From: UBA6624 sp964517115 [NCBI: uncultured bacterium]
Lineage (GTDB): Bacteria > UBP7 > UBA6624
Length of the DNA: 6,317 nucleotides
Direction: 5' to 3'
NCBI GenBank assembly: GCA_964517115.1
Contig: CAZFBE010000041.1
Location: forward strand, 1-6,317
The position numbers were made by a program, and so were the translations under genes. A model generated the notes under the pieces. The model made no database searches. It saw nothing but the letters and a program-made list of their open reading frames with translations, and was not told the origin of the DNA. Shown here piece by piece: positions 4,987-6,317 of the stretch. Position 1 is the stretch's first letter. The number at the start of each line of letters is the position of its first letter.

Positions 4987-5769
4987 ATGAATTGGAATTC
5001 AATCAAGTATGAATTTTTTGACAATGGGATTGCCTTGATAACCTTAAACAGGCCAAAATTCTTGAATGCTTTAGATGATGGAATGAGGGAGGATTTTAGA
5101 AACCTGAACTCTGTACTTGTTGAGAAAAAAGTAAAAGCTGTGATTTTTACAGGGTCAGGGAAGGCTTTTTGTGCTGGAGGTGACATAAGTCATTTTGAAA
5201 AAAAGTGGAATGCTTCAAATTTCACTCAGCAAAGCAGGGTTGTCAGTGATTTTTATGATTTTTTAGAAGATCTTCCAAAGCCAGTTTTTGCAGCAATAAA
5301 TGGTGTTGCAACCGGTGCAGGAATCCAACTTGCAATGGCATGTGATATCAGGGTAATGTCTTCTGATGCAAAAGCAGGCTTTAGAGAGCATCAGTTGAAC
5401 TTGATTCCTTCGCATGGTGGAACTTACAGGCTTGTGAAACTATTAGGTCTTTCAAAAGCAAAGCATTTTTATCTTTCAGAATCCTTGAGCAATGCCGATG
5501 AACTTTTTAGGCTGGGTTTTGTTTCAAAGGTTGTTGAATCGGAAAAGCTTCTTGAGTTTGTTTTTAATTGGGTTGAGTCTCTTTTGAAAAGAGCGCCTAT
5601 GGCTACGGGAGAAGCTATAAAATTATTAAACATGATGACAAATATCGATAGAGACTCCGCTTTAGAGAAAGAATATGATTCTCAAAAAAAGATGCTATTG
5701 TCGAAAGACCATCACGAAGGAGTGAAAGCTTTTAGAGAAAAGAGAAAACCCTCCTTCAAGGGAGATTAA
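4987..5769 (+). CDS. Crotonase-family enoyl-CoA isomerase-like protein (PaaG-like role proposed)
   Basis: A complete 260-residue crotonase. LITLNRPKFLNALDDGM (18-34) is the standard N-terminal motif, CAGGDISHF (62-70) and INGVATGAG (104-112) form the oxyanion hole. The first hydratase glutamate is replaced by Q114 (GAGIQLAMACD), while the second aligns with E134 in GFREHQLNLIP. A single Glu at the second position is the arrangement of delta3-delta2 enoyl-CoA isomerases. The VATGAG segment and the general N-terminal half resemble PaaG, the isomerase that turns the phenylacetyl-CoA epoxide into an oxepin, but the Asp that PaaG has after LIP is Ser142 here. I infer an isomerase acting on the epoxide or on an unsaturated ring-cleavage product. 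The ATG follows the zinc-ribbon stop by three bases and is preceded by AAAGG. Its SFKGD tail encodes the Shine-Dalgarno of the next gene. Confidence 0.87.
   Translation: MNWNSIKYEFFDNGIALITLNRPKFLNALDDGMREDFRNLNSVLVEKKVKAVIFTGSGKAFCAGGDISHFEKKWNASNFTQQSRVVSDFYDFLEDLPKPVFAAINGVATGAGIQLAMACDIRVMSSDAKAGFREHQLNLIPSHGGTYRLVKLLGLSKAKHFYLSESLSNADELFRLGFVSKVVESEKLLEFVFNWVESLLKRAPMATGEAIKLLNMMTNIDRDSALEKEYDSQKKMLLSKDHHEGVKAFREKRKPSFKGD
5758..5764 (+). promoter_or_regulatory. AAGGGAG ribosome binding site of the paaY-like gene, inside the end of the upstream crotonase gene
   Basis: AAGGGAG lies in the Lys-Gly-Asp codons ending the second crotonase gene and is seven bases before the TTG at 5772. It identifies that TTG as the start; the arrangement repeats the one seen between the first crotonase gene and paaA. 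Confidence 0.7.
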
Positions 5770-5771
5770 TT

Positions 5772-6299
5772 TTGGCAACTATACTAACAATCAATGGAAA
5801 GACTCCTGTAATTCATCCCTCAGCTTTTATTGCTGAGAATGCTGTAATTGCCGGTCAGGTTTTTATAGGCGAGAGAGCAAATATTTGGTATGGAGCTGTT
5901 TTAAGGGCTGATCAAGGATTTGATATAAGGATTGGAGATAAATCGAGTATTCAAGATAATAGTGTTATTCATACGAGTCACATAAACCCAACAATAGTTA
6001 AAAAAAGTGTCACTGTTGGGCATGGTGCTGTTTTGGAGGGTTGTGTTGTGGAAGATGGTGCTTTGATTGGAATGAATGCTTGTGTTTTGGATGGTTCAAG
6101 TGTTGGAGCAGGTTCTTTGATTGCAGCAGGCAGTGTCGTTAAAGAAGGTGACAATATCCCAGAAAAAATGCTTGCTGCAGGGGTTCCTGCTAAAGTTAAA
6201 AAAGAGTTAGAGGGATCTGCTTTGAAGCACGTTTCTAGTGCTGCAGATTTTTACTATCAAAAATTAATGGATTTACATAAGGATGTGCAAAATGATTAA
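5772..6299 (+). CDS. paaY: PaaY / gamma-carbonic-anhydrase-like left-handed beta-helix protein, third zinc His replaced
   Basis: A 175-residue hexapeptide-repeat protein with the length and order of motifs of PaaY, CaiE and gamma-carbonic anhydrases: HPSAFIAENAVIAGQVFIG, IWYGAVLRAD (38-47), IGDKSSIQDNSVIH, TVGHGAVLEGC (81-91), GALIGMNACVLDG and AAGVPAKV. These form a trimeric left-handed beta-helix with a zinc site between subunits. Two of the usual zinc histidines are present, H67 in SVIH and H84 in VGH, but the third, normally the His of LHGC, is E89. The tail (LKHVSSAADFYYQKLMDLHK) is the expected C-terminal helix. In paa operons PaaY is a thioesterase that removes inhibitory ring-hydroxylated CoA esters; the operon position two bases after a crotonase supports paaY over a general carbonic anhydrase. 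TTG start with a good Shine-Dalgarno. Whether the Glu still binds metal is unknown. Confidence 0.85.
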   Translation: MATILTINGKTPVIHPSAFIAENAVIAGQVFIGERANIWYGAVLRADQGFDIRIGDKSSIQDNSVIHTSHINPTIVKKSVTVGHGAVLEGCVVEDGALIGMNACVLDGSSVGAGSLIAAGSVVKEGDNIPEKMLAAGVPAKVKKELEGSALKHVSSAADFYYQKLMDLHKDVQND

Positions 6300-6317
6300 T
6301 ATGGGTTTTTTTATAAA
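6292..6317 (+). CDS. Start of a further operon gene, truncated by the window edge
   Basis: An ATG at 6292 overlaps the end of the paaY-like gene by eight bases and is followed by eight open codons (Met-Ile-Asn-Met-Gly-Phe-Phe-Ile) to the end of the window. AAGGAT at 6279-6284 lies seven bases upstream at good Shine-Dalgarno spacing; an alternative ATG in the same frame is at 6301. The overlap style equals that of the other operon genes, so the operon probably continues. Nothing can be said about its product. Confidence 0.45.

Overview
The window is low in GC and densely coding. At the left edge a truncated minus-strand membrane M28 peptidase gene (1-1141) diverges from a small SRPBCC-fold gene (1176-1631). 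From 1690 to the right edge runs a tightly packed plus-strand operon encoding a phenylacetyl-CoA-epoxidase-type (Paa) multicomponent oxygenase with its accessory enzymes. No rRNA, tRNA, CRISPR array, insertion sequence or origin was recognised, and there is no gene-free stretch longer than about 60 bases.

Organism. In the operon genes read closely (first crotonase, PaaA), arginine is written only with AGA and AGG, ATA is freely used for isoleucine, and several genes start with TTG. The only real intergenic gap in front of the operon holds TATTTAAATA, a good match to an archaeal TATA box, about 20-27 bases before the first ATG, as expected for leaderless or nearly leaderless transcription. Internal genes are preceded by AAGGAG-like Shine-Dalgarno sites. 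I read this as more likely a low-GC archaeon than a bacterium, but an AT-rich bacterium is not excluded.

Layout of the operon: crotonase 1 (1690-2475, both catalytic glutamates); paaA (2479-3441, diiron oxygenase subunit); a stand-alone DUF59/MIP18 protein equal to the N-terminal half of PaaD (3420-3788); two tandem PaaB-like genes (3779-4015 and 4008-4175); paaC (4178-4804); a 60-residue zinc ribbon equal to the C-terminal half of PaaD (4801-4983); crotonase 2 (4987-5769, one catalytic glutamate, isomerase-like); a paaY-like left-handed beta-helix protein (5772-6299); and the first codons of another gene (6292 on). Neighbouring genes overlap or are separated by 2-3 bases throughout, so they are almost certainly one transcript with translational coupling.

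How the genes work together (family knowledge plus inference). PaaA with PaaC forms the catalytic heterodimer, PaaB bridges such dimers, and PaaD (here two proteins) is needed for maturation, probably of an iron-sulfur or diiron cofactor. The epoxide or oxepin product would be isomerised by crotonase 2, and crotonase 1 would hydrate an unsaturated CoA intermediate after ring opening. PaaY-type proteins are thioesterases that relieve the pathway of toxic CoA esters. The reductase PaaE, the ring-opening PaaZ, PaaH/PaaJ and the CoA ligase PaaK are not in the window. The exact aromatic-CoA substrate is therefore not proven.

The most notable departures from the textbook E. coli operon are the split PaaD with four genes inserted between its halves, two PaaB paralogues, a PaaC that keeps most diiron-type ligand residues, a PaaY with Glu in place of the third zinc-binding His, and Shine-Dalgarno sites written into the conserved C-terminal codons of both crotonase genes.
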